From NCBI GenBank assembly GCA_003215475.1, contig QCKH01000002.1, positions 117,958 to 181,957 on the forward strand: a DNA stretch of 64,000 nt, read 5' to 3'. The position numbers and the translations under genes were made by a program. Within the stretch, counting starts at the first letter, position 1. Every line of letters starts with the position of its first letter. The stretch comes from Prochlorococcus sp. AG-409-L21. Its GTDB lineage: Bacteria; Cyanobacteriota; Cyanobacteriia; PCC-6307; Cyanobiaceae. Positions 8,614 to 18,253 of the stretch are shown piece after piece. The notes under the pieces are model-generated. The model saw only the letters and a list, made by a program, of their open reading frames with translations, did no database searches and was not told the DNA's origin.

Positions 8614-8646
8614 AAAAAGCCCTGCTTGAAAAAGCAGGGCTTTTTT
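8614..8646 (+). terminator. Rho-independent terminator after psbB-psbT
   Basis: A near-perfect GC-rich hairpin (AGCCCTGCTT-GAAA-AAGCAGGGCT) flanked by A and T runs lies directly after psbT and ends in TTTTTT. It closes the psbBT unit; the A-run on the other side could make it work in both directions. Confidence 0.92.
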
Positions 8647-8791
8647 AATCTCTTTAATTACTTAAGTTTTAGAAAAGCTGATTTTTCAGCAGAATGATAA
8701 AAATATTTTTAGAAATAAATAAAACAGGCCTTCTCATTAGCCAAATAGATAGATAAAGTTATTATAAATATGATCTAATTTTCAGGGCAGC

Positions 8792-9265
8792 ATGCAATGC
8801 CCCTCCTGCCAAAACACAGATAGCCGAGTTCTCGAATCACGTTCTGCAGATGCAGGTAAATGTGTTCGAAGAAGAAGAGAGTGTCTAAACTGTGATTTTC
8901 GATTCACTACCTATGAAAGGGTAGAGACTGTGCCTATTTCAGTAATTAAGCGAAGCAATGCAAAAGAAACTTTTTGTAGAAGCAAACTCGTAAACGGTTT
9001 AACAAGAGCCTGCGAAAAGACTGCTATTAGTAATCAAAAGATTGAATTAATTGTTGATGACATTGAAACTCAACTTCAACAACGCAATCTTAAAGAAATT
9101 AGCAGTTCAGAGCTAGGCGAATTAATACTCCTTCAGTTAAAGCCAATTAATGAAGTTGCCTATATTCGCTTTGCATCTGTTTATCGTCAATTCAATGGGA
9201 TCAATGATTTCATAGATACCTTAGAAAGTTTTAAACCTTCTGAGAAGTTTGCAGCACTAACCTAA
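8792..9265 (+). CDS. nrdR: Transcriptional repressor NrdR
   Basis: NrdR represses ribonucleotide reductase genes in response to ATP/dATP. The 157-residue product begins [17 protein letters not shown] and has the zinc-ribbon cysteines C3, C6, C31 and C34, followed by an ATP-cone domain (about 49-139). Length and both domains match the family. No NrdR box or nrd gene was recognised nearby. Confidence 0.97.
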   Translation: MQCPSCQNTDSRVLESRSADAGKCVRRRRECLNCDFRFTTYERVETVPISVIKRSNAKETFCRSKLVNGLTRACEKTAISNQKIELIVDDIETQLQQRNLKEISSSELGELILLQLKPINEVAYIRFASVYRQFNGINDFIDTLESFKPSEKFAALT

Positions 9266-9360
9266 TAGCTGAGGTGTAGAGTGGGGTATCTGTTAGTTTA
9301 GATTGGCAGGTCTAGACAACAATTTTTCACATTGCCTAAGTGGCATACTGCAAGTTAATC

Positions 9361-10452
9361 ATGTCAGAAAGCAACTCTTCTCCTGTTCAAGAATTAGAAG
9401 TAGATGAAAATAAAGCTCCTGCTACAAATCAAAGTGATTCGGATGTTATAGCAGAAGAGATATCAGAAGAAGAATTTCAAATAGAAGATGTTCCTTCTGC
9501 TGATGATCCAGGAAGTCGAGTCAAAAAGTACGATTTTGATGGTCCTGGATTTTCTCTGGAAGAATTTGATTCTCTATTAGGTAAATACGACTATAACTTT
9601 AAGCCAGGAGATATTGTTAACGGCACTGTATTTGCGCTTGAGACCAAAGGAGCAATGATTGATATAGGGGCAAAAACAGCTGCCTTCATGCCTATGCAAG
9701 AGGTTTCAATTAATCGAGTAGAGGGATTAAGTGATGTACTCCAGGCTTCGGAGATAAGACAGTTTTTCATAATGAGTGAAGAAAATGAAGATGGTCAACT
9801 ATCACTTTCAATTAGACGAATTGAATATCAACGTGCATGGGAACGAGTCCGTCAACTCCAAAAAGAAGATGCAACTATCTACTCTGAAGTCTTTGCTACA
9901 AATAGGGGAGGAGCACTTGTCAGAGTTGAAGGTTTAAGGGGATTTATTCCTGGTTCTCATATCAGTACTCGAAAGGCAAAAGAAGAACTTGTAGCTGAAT
10001 ATCTGCCTCTTAAGTTTCTAGAAGTTGATGAAGAAAGAAACAGATTAGTTCTAAGTCATAGACGAGCTCTAGTGGAAAGAAAGATGAATCGTCTTGAAGT
10101 TGGTGAAGTTGTTGTAGGGGCTGTTAGAGGAATTAAACCCTATGGTGCGTTTATTGATATAGGAGGAGTTAGTGGACTTCTTCACATATCAGAAATTAGT
10201 CATGAGCACATTGAAACCCCTCATTCTGTTCTGAATGTTAATGATCAAATGAAAGTAATGATTATTGACCTCGATGCAGAAAGAGGACGTATCTCATTGT
10301 CAACAAAAGCTTTAGAACCTGAACCTGGTGACATGCTAACTGACCCACAAAAAGTTTTTGATAAAGCTGAAGAAATGGCTGCAAAGTATAAAGAAATGCT
10401 TCTAGAACAGGCAGAAGAGGGAGAGAACCCAATCACTTCAATGGAGGTCTAG
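9361..10452 (+). CDS. rpsA: 30S ribosomal protein S1 (three S1 domains)
   Basis: Ribosomal protein S1 binds mRNA on the 30S subunit. The 363-residue protein has an acidic N-terminus and three S1 repeats: about 84-150 (GDIVNGTVFALETKGAMIDIG), 170-235 (FATNRGGALVRVEGLRGFIPGS) and 250-320 (GAVRGIKPYGAFIDIGGVSGLLH). I chose the ATG of MSESNSS; an in-frame GTG 21 bases earlier is possible but less likely. Three domains rather than the six of enterobacteria is normal for cyanobacteria and chloroplasts. Confidence 0.95.
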   Translation: MSESNSSPVQELEVDENKAPATNQSDSDVIAEEISEEEFQIEDVPSADDPGSRVKKYDFDGPGFSLEEFDSLLGKYDYNFKPGDIVNGTVFALETKGAMIDIGAKTAAFMPMQEVSINRVEGLSDVLQASEIRQFFIMSEENEDGQLSLSIRRIEYQRAWERVRQLQKEDATIYSEVFATNRGGALVRVEGLRGFIPGSHISTRKAKEELVAEYLPLKFLEVDEERNRLVLSHRRALVERKMNRLEVGEVVVGAVRGIKPYGAFIDIGGVSGLLHISEISHEHIETPHSVLNVNDQMKVMIIDLDAERGRISLSTKALEPEPGDMLTDPQKVFDKAEEMAAKYKEMLLEQAEEGENPITSMEV

Positions 10453-10467
10453 TGTCAAGCACCTCTA

Positions 10468-11253
10468 ATGGAAGAACTCCTCCTTAGGGGAAACCCTATT
10501 GGCAAAATAAATGGGATTTTATTTGATAAAGATGGCACTATAGTTAATAGTGAAAAACGTTTATTAGACATTTCACTCTCAAGGGTTCATGAAGCAAAAA
10601 AATTATTTAAGTCTGAAAATTACTCTTCTGAAATAATCAAAGAGCTTGAGAAGTTACTATTAAAAGCATATGGCATTAATGATAATAAAATCAATCCGAA
10701 TGGCTCTTTAGCAATAGCATCTAAAAAAGATAGTTTAATTTGCACAGCAACAGTATTTTGTATACTTGGCAAAAGTTGGTCAAGTGCATTTGAAGATGCC
10801 ACTAATATTTTTGAAGCCGCAACAAAACCACTTTTAAATAGAAATAATACAAATAAAAGGATCCTCCCTGGGTTAATACCTCTTATTAAAAATGCACAAA
10901 GAAGGAATATAAAATTAGGTTTGATTAGTAATGACACAAGAATGGGGATAAAAGAATTCCTAAAATCCGCCGGGATAGAGCAATACTTTCCATTTATCTG
11001 GAGTTCAGACGACTACCCTCCTAAACCAAACCCAAGCTCGGTTAAAAATTTATGCAAATTAATGAAATTAAAATCTTCAGAATGTGCACTAATTGGAGAT
11101 GCTGATACTGATATGAGAATGGCATCACAAAGTGGGGTTTTGATAGCTCTTGGTTATACAGCTGGTTGGAGAACTCCCCCTTCTCTATATGAACATCATC
11201 ATCTAATTACGCATTGGAGCGAGCTAACTTTTCAGTCAAGCTATAAAATATAG
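10468..11253 (+). CDS. HAD-superfamily phosphatase
   Basis: The 261-residue product has the haloacid dehalogenase motifs in order: motif I FDKDGTIVNS (about residues 19-28), motif II LGLISND (about 150-156), and motif IV IGDADTDMRMA (about 213-223). The lysine region PPKPNPSSV is motif III. It is similar to phosphoglycolate-phosphatase-like HAD enzymes, but the substrate is not determined by these motifs. It sits between rpsA (15 bases) and metK (29 bases). Confidence 0.85.
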   Translation: MEELLLRGNPIGKINGILFDKDGTIVNSEKRLLDISLSRVHEAKKLFKSENYSSEIIKELEKLLLKAYGINDNKINPNGSLAIASKKDSLICTATVFCILGKSWSSAFEDATNIFEAATKPLLNRNNTNKRILPGLIPLIKNAQRRNIKLGLISNDTRMGIKEFLKSAGIEQYFPFIWSSDDYPPKPNPSSVKNLCKLMKLKSSECALIGDADTDMRMASQSGVLIALGYTAGWRTPPSLYEHHHLITHWSELTFQSSYKI

Positions 11254-11282
11254 TTCTAAATATATAACTATTGAAAATAAAA

Positions 11283-12524
11283 GTGTCCAGCTTTGTTTTT
11301 ACTTCTGAATCCGTTACAGAGGGCCATCCTGACAAAATTTGTGATCAAATTAGTGATTCAATTCTTGATGCAATACTGGAGCAAGATTCATCTAGCAGAG
11401 TAGCTTGTGAAACAGTTGTAAATACTGGGTTATGTCTAATCACTGGAGAGATCACTTCAAAAGCAAAAGTTGATTTCATCCAACTAGTCAGAGAAGTAAT
11501 TAAAGAGATTGGTTATTGTGATGCAAGAGCAGGAGGATTTGACGCAAATAGTTGCTCAGTTCTGGTGGCACTAGATCAACAATCTCCAGATATCGCTCAA
11601 GGTGTTAATGAAGCAGATGATCATAATGGGAGTCCTTTTGACAAAGTAGGTGCTGGCGATCAAGGGATAATGTTTGGTTTTGCCTGCGATGAAACTCCAG
11701 AATTAATGCCTTTGCCTATTAGTCTTGCTCACCGACTTTCAAGGCAGCTAGCAAAAGTTAGGCATGACGGAAAATTGAAATACCTTCTTCCTGATGGGAA
11801 AACCCAAGTCAGTGTTCTCTATGAAAACAATCAGCCAATAGCAATTGATACGATATTAATTTCCACTCAACATACTGAAAAGATAGGAGACCTAATTTCA
11901 GAAAAAGCTATTAGGGAAAAGATAAGTAAAGATCTATGGGAATTTGTTGTGATACCTGCAACAGAAGACCTTGATATTAAACCTACTCACGAGACAACTC
12001 GCTTCTTAGTTAATCCAACTGGAAAATTTGTAGTTGGAGGACCTCAAGGAGATGCTGGGCTAACCGGGAGAAAAATCATCGTAGATACATATGGAGGCTA
12101 TGCAAGACATGGAGGAGGGGCTTTTTCAGGAAAAGACCCTACAAAAGTTGATAGATCAGCTGCTTATGCTGCAAGATTTGTAGCGAAATCACTTGTAGCG
12201 GCAGGGTTTGCAAAACGTGTTGAAGTCCAATTGAGTTATGCAATAGGAGTAGCTAATCCCGTTTCAATTCTTGTAGAAACTTTTGGTACCGGAGATTTAG
12301 CCAATGATGAGTTAACTGAGCTTGTGAAAAAGAATTTTGATCTTCGCCCAGGTGCAATTATTGAACAGTTTGGCCTAAGAAGACTTCCAAAAGATAGAGG
12401 TGGGCGTTTCTACAGAGATATAGCAGCTTACGGACATTTTGGTAGACCAGATCTCAACCTCCCTTGGGAGGATGTAAAATCCCAGTCAATTTCTTTAAGT
12501 AATTTTAAAAAGCGAAATGGTTAA
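11283..12524 (+). CDS. metK: S-adenosylmethionine synthetase
   Basis: MetK makes S-adenosylmethionine from methionine and ATP. The 413-residue product shows [20 protein letters not shown] at the N-terminus, [10 protein letters not shown] around residue 120 and the [19 protein letters not shown] loop, all diagnostic. I chose the GTG at 11283 because it gives the conserved start [11 protein letters not shown]; a TTG 12 bases upstream would add four residues. The stop overlaps the ATG of the next gene by one base. Confidence 0.97.
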   Translation: MSSFVFTSESVTEGHPDKICDQISDSILDAILEQDSSSRVACETVVNTGLCLITGEITSKAKVDFIQLVREVIKEIGYCDARAGGFDANSCSVLVALDQQSPDIAQGVNEADDHNGSPFDKVGAGDQGIMFGFACDETPELMPLPISLAHRLSRQLAKVRHDGKLKYLLPDGKTQVSVLYENNQPIAIDTILISTQHTEKIGDLISEKAIREKISKDLWEFVVIPATEDLDIKPTHETTRFLVNPTGKFVVGGPQGDAGLTGRKIIVDTYGGYARHGGGAFSGKDPTKVDRSAAYAARFVAKSLVAAGFAKRVEVQLSYAIGVANPVSILVETFGTGDLANDELTELVKKNFDLRPGAIIEQFGLRRLPKDRGGRFYRDIAAYGHFGRPDLNLPWEDVKSQSISLSNFKKRNG

Positions 12525-13777
12525 TGAATGAAAGCAATTTAATTTTAGGCATTGACCTTGGTACTAGTGGAGTTCGTATAGCAATAATTAATAGCAAAGC
12601 AGAGCTTATATATTTCTCTTCCAGTAACTATCTAAAAGGTCTGAGTAATAGTCATGACTGGGAAATCTGCTGTAAATTACTTATCAATAAAATACCTAAT
12701 GAAATAAAAATAAGACTAATTGCATGCTCGATTGATGGCACATCAGGCACATTAATGGGATGTGATTATAATGGAAAGCAAATTGGTAATGCCTTACCAT
12801 ACTTTAAAAGTTGTCTAGAAAATAAAGCAAAGATTTTAAAACTCCTTGGTTATACAGAAGAAGAGTTTTCAGCACACAGTAGCGTAGGTAGAGCTTACCA
12901 ATTAATTGATAGATTCGGAGATAAAATATTACTTAGGCATCAAGCAGACTGGGTTTCCGGTTGGTTTTTAAATGATTGGACATTAGGAGAAGAGGGAAAC
13001 AATATTCGCATGGGATGGGACTTAACAAAACAAGCCTGGTCCAACAAATTAGAAAATTCACCCTGGTTCAAATGTTTGCCAAGCATTGTGCCGAGTGGAA
13101 CCATCATGGGGAGAATTGCATCGATCAGAGCTAAAGAATTAGGGCTCCCCAATGAAATTCAAATTATTGCAGGAACTACGGACTCAAATGCAGCTGTACT
13201 AGCTACTGATGCTAAATCGTCTGAAGGGATAACAGTTTTAGGAAGCACAATTGTTCTAAAGAGTTTTTCAAACACTCCTATAAAAGGAGCTGGTATTAGC
13301 AATCATCTTGTTGGGGGAAAATGGATAGTTGGAGGAGCTTCAAATGCTGGTTGTGGTGTACTAAATAAATTTTTCAGCAGCAAAGATCTAGTACAACTCA
13401 GCAGACAAATTGACCCCGAATTAGATAGTGGGCTAAATCTTCGCCCTCTGACATGTATTGGAGAACGCTTCCCTATTAACGATCCATACTTACAACCAAT
13501 TTTAGAACCAAGGCCTATTAGTGACTCACTATACCTTCATGGATTACTTGAAGGTCTTGCTCGAATAGAAGCAAAGGGATGGGAAAAGCTTTCAAAAATG
13601 AATTCAAAAAAGCCAACGAGAATAATTACCATTGGTGGTGGATCAAAAAACCCACAATGGAGAAAGATCAGAGAAAGACTTATTGGAATTCCAATTAAAA
13701 CTTGTTCAAAGCAACCCGCAGAAGGGATTGCGCGTCTTGCCTTACAGACAATACGAGGCAAAAAGGAACTCTCATGA
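12524..13777 (+). CDS. FGGY-family carbohydrate kinase
   Basis: The 417-residue protein has the ASKHA kinase architecture of the FGGY family. The N-terminal phosphate-1 motif is LGIDLGTSGVRIAII, the mid-protein segment IIAGTTDSNAAVLA follows, and the C-terminal adenosine motif is IITIGGGSKNPQWRKIRE. It is shorter than typical xylulokinases (~490 residues). Cyanobacterial and plant proteins of this shorter kind have been described as D-ribulose kinases, which is the likeliest role but not proven here. It overlaps metK by one base, so the two are co-transcribed. Confidence 0.85.
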   Translation: MNESNLILGIDLGTSGVRIAIINSKAELIYFSSSNYLKGLSNSHDWEICCKLLINKIPNEIKIRLIACSIDGTSGTLMGCDYNGKQIGNALPYFKSCLENKAKILKLLGYTEEEFSAHSSVGRAYQLIDRFGDKILLRHQADWVSGWFLNDWTLGEEGNNIRMGWDLTKQAWSNKLENSPWFKCLPSIVPSGTIMGRIASIRAKELGLPNEIQIIAGTTDSNAAVLATDAKSSEGITVLGSTIVLKSFSNTPIKGAGISNHLVGGKWIVGGASNAGCGVLNKFFSSKDLVQLSRQIDPELDSGLNLRPLTCIGERFPINDPYLQPILEPRPISDSLYLHGLLEGLARIEAKGWEKLSKMNSKKPTRIITIGGGSKNPQWRKIRERLIGIPIKTCSKQPAEGIARLALQTIRGKKELS

Positions 13778-13878
13778 GGTGTCTGTTTTCAGCAAGTTCA
13801 TGCAAAATCAAAGAATTTTTCAAATATTAATTAGCATTGATATAAGATATTAAATGGCATATTGAATTGCTCAAGTAT

Positions 13879-13954
13879 GCCGGGATAGCTCAGTTGGTAG
13901 AGCAGGCGACTGAAAATCGCCGTGTCCGCAGTTCAAATCTGCGTCCTGGCACCA
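13879..13954 (+). tRNA. tRNA-Phe(GAA)
   Basis: A 76-base cloverleaf with encoded CCA: the acceptor stem GCCGGGA/TCCTGGC has one G-T pair and discriminator A. The D arm is GCTC-AGTTGGTA-GAGC, the anticodon stem GGCGA/TCGCC, the anticodon GAA at 13912-13914, and the T arm GCAG-TTCAAAT-CTGC. All expected pairs form. Confidence 0.97.
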
Positions 13955-14229
13955 TTAATTCTAAATAAATCTCTTATTTCTCCCTCAGAGGTTCAAGATA
14001 CGTCTGAATACTCATCTTAGAATATCTACTTGATTGAACGAGTCGAAAACAATCACACAACCACACTCGAGTTTTTTGATAATAGATTTCCAATCAAGAA
14101 TTTGTTTGCAAACCTGAAAACAAACCAATCAAGTGGCAAGCAAGAAGCTTTAAGCAAAATATTTTCATATTTATGATTTATCAAATTATTTTTGATATTC
14201 TTGTAAAACCTAAAAGAATTCCATAGCTA

Positions 14230-14454
14230 ATGCAAAATCATGATAATTCTTACAATAATGCTGACAGTTTTGCCATCATTTTTGATGAAGCTTGGAAAAG
14301 GAATGACTTCAATAGCAAAGCTGAATTAACAACTGAACAGAAGATAAATAGAATAATTGAACAGCATAAAGACCATCCATTCATAAAGTCTTCTCCTTCA
14401 CAAGCTATTAAAGTTGCAAAATTTCGTTTAAGACTATTGAATCTTGAAAAATAA
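14230..14454 (+). CDS. Hypothetical protein, 74 aa
   Basis: This is a soluble, charged 74-residue product (MQNHDNSYNNADSFAIIF...) with a predicted helical middle (TTEQKINRIIEQHKDHPF) and basic C-terminus (VAKFRLRLLNLEK). It has an ATG start and no recognised domain. It stands alone between tRNA-Phe and the phycoerythrin cluster, flanked by spacers of about 275 bases on each side in which I see no other gene. It could be a small regulator or a lineage-specific protein. Confidence 0.55.
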   Translation: MQNHDNSYNNADSFAIIFDEAWKRNDFNSKAELTTEQKINRIIEQHKDHPFIKSSPSQAIKVAKFRLRLLNLEK

Positions 14455-14729
14455 ATAATTAAATTCAGGTCTGCAAAGTTATTAATTACTGAATTAATAG
14501 AAAATTATATCAGTAAATTTCATCAATATAGTCTTAATAGTATAGGTTACAAATTATATGCTTAAAAAATTAAGTGAAATAACAAATTCAAGATAAGCAT
14601 TGTTCCACAGAAGTATTTTTTATTGATATTTTATTAAATATAATAGTTTTTATTACTAAAAAGTGGTCAAAAGCTTATAATAAAAGCGCTATGAACTCTA
14701 AAAGTTCTCTTTACTGAGTCTTTAGGCAA

Positions 14730-15524
14730 ATGAAATTTATCTCTAAGCACCTTTTTGAAATTAAACTGTCTGATATAAATAACAGAAATTATTTTAGTTA
14801 TGGCAAAACTCGAGCATCGGGAAGCAAACCTTCATCATATTTCATGCATTGCAGAAGTAAGTGCATGCCAGGTCAAGCAAAAATTTTCGTAGACAATTCA
14901 AGGTTTGAAGCGAGTAATAAATCCTATAAATATACTCTTGAATTGAGGAACATTTATAAACGAGAAAAATTTAGGAAATCAAAGAAGCCAATAGGCAATA
15001 AATTCACACATAACTCTCTAGATTACTTCACTTATCAAAAGTTCTCACCTTATAGTGATGCATCGCTTGAAATCGCTATTGTTGCTTCATATAAGCAAAT
15101 TTACGGAAATTTGTTTGCAATGGAAAGTGAACGCTCTGTAGATATTGAAAGGAGATTAAGGAATGGAGACATACCCATTAGAGAGTTTATTAGAGGTCTT
15201 TCGAAATCAAGCTTTTATCGGAAAAACTTTGTAGAAAAGGTAAGTCAGAAAAGATCTATAGAGCTTAACTTTATGCATCTATTAGGTAGACCTTTAACAG
15301 ATCATGAAGAAATCCAAAAGAATATAAAGCTAATAAACGAAGAAGGATTTGAAGCCCACGTAGATTCTTTAGTTAACTCTTTAGAATATGAGGAGTTCTT
15401 TGGCGAAGATATAGTTCCATACGAGAGATTCTGGAACTCTCCTTGTGGAGCGATGACTTCAAGCTTTATAAATACCGCATTATTTAAAAAAGGTTTTGCT
15501 TCAAGTGATAATCTAAATTTATAA
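14730..15524 (+). CDS. Phycoerythrin-associated linker polypeptide PpeC-like
   Basis: This 264-residue protein carries a phycobilisome linker domain (pfam00427 type) in its C-terminal two thirds, with the hallmark segments LEIAIVASYKQIYGN, IPIREFIRGLSKSSFYRKNF, ELNFMHLLGRPLTDHEE and EYEEFFGEDIVPYERFW. A ~110-residue N-terminal extension precedes it and contains C41 and C45, in the region where marine Synechococcus gamma linkers bind a bilin. It opens the plus-strand half of the phycoerythrin cluster. Assembly of the alpha/beta phycoerythrin hexamer is its inferred job; bilin attachment is speculative. Confidence 0.85.
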   Translation: MKFISKHLFEIKLSDINNRNYFSYGKTRASGSKPSSYFMHCRSKCMPGQAKIFVDNSRFEASNKSYKYTLELRNIYKREKFRKSKKPIGNKFTHNSLDYFTYQKFSPYSDASLEIAIVASYKQIYGNLFAMESERSVDIERRLRNGDIPIREFIRGLSKSSFYRKNFVEKVSQKRSIELNFMHLLGRPLTDHEEIQKNIKLINEEGFEAHVDSLVNSLEYEEFFGEDIVPYERFWNSPCGAMTSSFINTALFKKGFASSDNLNL

Positions 15525-15538
15525 GTAAAAATTATTGT

Positions 15539-15703
15539 ATGACAATAAAAAGACCTCCTTCAAACGAAAAGCCAGGAAATCAATCTTCAAAAACACCTTC
15601 GGGCAAAACAGTCCCAATGGCCATGTCCATGATGGTCGACTCAATGGTAAGGATGATTCAAAAAGGTAGTAATAATGAAGCGGATATAGATTCTCAAAAG
15701 TAG
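15539..15703 (+). CDS. Small protein in the phycoerythrin cluster, 54 aa, unknown
   Basis: This ORF encodes 54 residues. A Ser/Pro/Lys-rich N-terminus is followed by a Met-rich amphipathic segment (VPMAMSMMVDSMVRMIQKG, residues 25-43) and an acidic tail. It starts 14 bases after the linker gene and ends 12 bases before cpeS, in the same orientation, so it is very probably co-transcribed. Position and composition argue for a real gene. I recognise no family. Confidence 0.6.
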   Translation: MTIKRPPSNEKPGNQSSKTPSGKTVPMAMSMMVDSMVRMIQKGSNNEADIDSQK

Positions 15704-15715
15704 TTAATAGTGCAA

Positions 15716-16249
15716 ATGGAGATAGAGGCTTTTGTAAAGCAAAGTGAAGGGAATTGGATTTCAATGAGAAGTGGGCATTCACTTGCCTTCAAGCAATTTG
15801 AAGAAGTACTGAGCAATATCAAAATTCGTTTATTAAAGGCCAATGATCAAAAAGTTATAAGTTTCTTAAAGAATACTAATTATTCTCAAGGAGAACCAAT
15901 ATCCCCATTTGAAATAGAATGGTCTGGACAATCTAATTGGGATGAAGAAAAACCTAAGGAAGAAATGCAAGGTTCCAGCCTACTAATACCAGTAGAAAAT
16001 TTAAATAATTCAGGGATCATTCTAAGAAGTCAAGGATATGCAGAGCAAATAGAAGCAATCTCAAAATATTATTTTTTATCTGATGGAACAATAGTCTTAT
16101 CAACAAAATATGCGCAAACTATTGCTGAAGAACGTATTTGGTTCCTCAATGAACATGTCAGGTGTAGATCCTCCGTTATTAGATCTGTAAATGAAAAAGC
16201 AATATTGCAAACATCATTCGCTTCTGAAGTGCGTAAACTTAGTTCTTAA
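15716..16249 (+). CDS. cpeS: Phycoerythrobilin lyase, CpeS/CpcS type
   Basis: S-type lyases attach bilins to Cys-82-equivalent sites of phycobiliproteins. The 177-residue product begins MEIEAFVKQSEGNWISMRSGHSLAFKQFEEV, the family signature, with a lipocalin-like beta-barrel continuing through IEWSGQSNW, GSSLLIP and the C-terminal AEERIWFLNEHVRCRSSV block. I chose the ATG at 15716 over a GTG six bases upstream because it gives the conserved N-terminus. Likely targets are the Cys82 sites of the local cpeA or cpeB products. cpeT follows after 2 bases. Confidence 0.92.
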   Translation: MEIEAFVKQSEGNWISMRSGHSLAFKQFEEVLSNIKIRLLKANDQKVISFLKNTNYSQGEPISPFEIEWSGQSNWDEEKPKEEMQGSSLLIPVENLNNSGIILRSQGYAEQIEAISKYYFLSDGTIVLSTKYAQTIAEERIWFLNEHVRCRSSVIRSVNEKAILQTSFASEVRKLSS

Positions 16250-16251
16250 GT

Positions 16252-16827
16252 ATGAGTTTTGAAGCTAATCAGTCAATAATTACCTTTACGAAAATACTCT
16301 GTGGTAAATATAGCAATAAGAAACAAGCATATAACAACCCTAGATTATATGCCCATATTAATATTTACTTTAGGTTATTGCCATGGTCATTATTAAAAGG
16401 GATAAGTATCTACTCTGAACAAAGTTACAATCATTTGCCTTGGTCTCCATATCGCCAAGCTGTTCATAGAATTTTAAGTAGAAACAACTTATTGATACTA
16501 GAGAACTATAAGTTAAAGAATAGCAAAAGAATTGCTGGAGCAGGATTTACTATGAATCTATTAGAAGAAATCAAACGTGATGATTTAATTTTACGTGAAA
16601 ATTGTCAAATGAACTTCCTTAAGCTTAAAAAAGGAATTTATACAGGGAAATTAGATCAAGAGAAGAAATGTATTATCAATAGAGATGGAGATAATACTTA
16701 TCTTATTAGCAAGGTTGAAGTATCTAAAGATAAATTCACAAGTATTGATGAGGGATTTGATATTAATACAAATAAGAAGGTTTGGGGTTCAGACTTTGGA
16801 GCTTTATCATTTGATCGGGTTTTATAA
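16252..16827 (+). CDS. cpeT: Chromophore lyase CpeT/CpcT family
   Basis: T-type lyases attach bilins to the Cys-153/159-type site of beta subunits. The 191-residue product shows the family features NNPRLYAHINIYFRLLPW, GISIYSEQSYNHLPWSPYRQAVHRIL, and a later WGSDFGALSFDRVL end. It starts 2 bases after cpeS and ends 7 bases before the convergent cpeY. The retained cysteine near residue 163 of the local CpeB is its probable target. Confidence 0.9.
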   Translation: MSFEANQSIITFTKILCGKYSNKKQAYNNPRLYAHINIYFRLLPWSLLKGISIYSEQSYNHLPWSPYRQAVHRILSRNNLLILENYKLKNSKRIAGAGFTMNLLEEIKRDDLILRENCQMNFLKLKKGIYTGKLDQEKKCIINRDGDNTYLISKVEVSKDKFTSIDEGFDINTNKKVWGSDFGALSFDRVL

Positions 16828-16834
16828 TCTAGAG

Positions 16835-18172
16835 TTAGATTTCGTTTTCTAGAGAGGAAAGAACATTATCAGCTTTCAATCTTATAAATCTATTAGTATC
16901 ATTCGCCATTAATTTCAAAGTATCTAAATTCTTTAGGCCCTGATTACTATTAATTATTTTATCTATTCCCATTAAAGCTGCATATCTACAAACCCAGTAA
17001 GGTGTTTTTTTCTCATCCAGCCAATTTGCTAAATTAGATTCAAAAAAGTCAAGATCTATATATATGGAAGAGAAAATTGCTTGAGGCCTAAATTTCATAA
17101 ATTCAGGCCAACTCTTATCAAGGGAATAGCGAATCAATGACATAATCTTTTCATTTATTTTTGGGCTTGATGAATCTAAATGTCTGAATAGAATTAAAAC
17201 AAAATATAATGCACCATAATCTTTTTTTAATTGCTTCCAATTCGCTTCTAAAGTATTCCAAATATCAATATTATTCATAGAAATTAATGTCTTTAATGCT
17301 AAAAAAGAATGGTTAAAATCTGTACGAAATAACTCCTTAACTAAGAAATCAGCATCAGGTTTAGATTTATAAGTATAAAGTAGTCTAATGTTTCTAGGAT
17401 CATCAATTATTAAAGAGTCTATAAAGTCAAGAACAATTTTTAATTCAATCCCTTCTTCTAACTTTGGATAAAGTAAGTCAATGGCTCTTAATCTAAAGAA
17501 AGGTGAAACAGGAGTTTTAACTACTATTCCTAATAAATCAAATGCTTTTGCATCAATAATATCTTGTACTGCAAATTGACGATCATTTTGATTCGGCAGA
17601 TCCAAATATTCTCTCAACAATGCAAGGTCCTTGGATTGTCCTGTCAAATTTGATATTGCTGCTATTGCTGCTCCCTTAACTCCTGATGCAACTTCTTTCT
17701 GATCTGATATTTCTTGTATCTTAGGTAGTTCTGAAATAGCTCCCATTTTTGCCAAGCTTTGTATCAAGACTCTATGATTTTGATTAGGTTTATCTAGTAG
17801 GGTTCCAATAAGACCATGTAATTTTCTATCTGTACAGCCTATTTCCTGCAATGCCCAAGCAGAATTCTCAACAATATAAGGATCATTACTTTGTAAATGA
17901 ACCCCTATATCATGAAGTGCTTTTTTACTCCTCATTCTTCCCAAAACCTCAATAGCCTTTCTTTTTGCTAGTAAAATAGAATTATGCTGAGAGGTAGATC
18001 TAACTAAATTTAAAAGTACATTCTCAGTTTCAACTGAAGGGTATTTTGAAAGATGGAAAACCGCTTTATAGTAATCACTTGATAATTTGATTTGATTTAA
18101 AGGAGTTTTGAGAATTTTCAAAGCATCACTCTTACTTAGCGGAGGAAGAGTATCAAATGGCCTTAAGTTCAT
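16835..18172 (-). CDS. cpeY: Phycoerythrobilin lyase subunit CpeY (HEAT-repeat E/F type)
   Basis: CpeY, usually with CpeZ, attaches phycoerythrobilin to alpha-phycoerythrin. The 445-residue protein is built of HEAT-like repeats (e.g. VRSTSQHNSILLAKRKAIEVLGRM, SNDPYIVENSAWALQEIG) and has the family segments NQNDRQFAVQDIIDA and SPFFRLRAIDLLYP. Length matches CpeY (~430-445 residues). It is divergent from the mpeU/cpeF-like gene across 81 bases, which must hold both promoters, and convergent with cpeT. Confidence 0.9.
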   Translation of the reverse strand: MNLRPFDTLPPLSKSDALKILKTPLNQIKLSSDYYKAVFHLSKYPSVETENVLLNLVRSTSQHNSILLAKRKAIEVLGRMRSKKALHDIGVHLQSNDPYIVENSAWALQEIGCTDRKLHGLIGTLLDKPNQNHRVLIQSLAKMGAISELPKIQEISDQKEVASGVKGAAIAAISNLTGQSKDLALLREYLDLPNQNDRQFAVQDIIDAKAFDLLGIVVKTPVSPFFRLRAIDLLYPKLEEGIELKIVLDFIDSLIIDDPRNIRLLYTYKSKPDADFLVKELFRTDFNHSFLALKTLISMNNIDIWNTLEANWKQLKKDYGALYFVLILFRHLDSSSPKINEKIMSLIRYSLDKSWPEFMKFRPQAIFSSIYIDLDFFESNLANWLDEKKTPYWVCRYAALMGIDKIINSNQGLKNLDTLKLMANDTNRFIRLKADNVLSSLENEI

Positions 18173-18253
18173 TAGCTAAAAAATCCTCAAGACAGCTTCA
18201 AAATATATGATTGAAATCAATCTTTTCTAGTAGATCACTACTCATAAAAAAAA

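Noticed and set aside
13955..14729. Possible further genes in the spacers around the 74-aa protein
   Set aside because: Only very short frames without start context or composition bias were found; each spacer is about 275 bases and AT-rich.
15519..15782. 87-residue minus-strand frame across the unknown peptide and cpeS start
   Set aside because: It is antisense to two same-strand operon genes and has no start context or domain.
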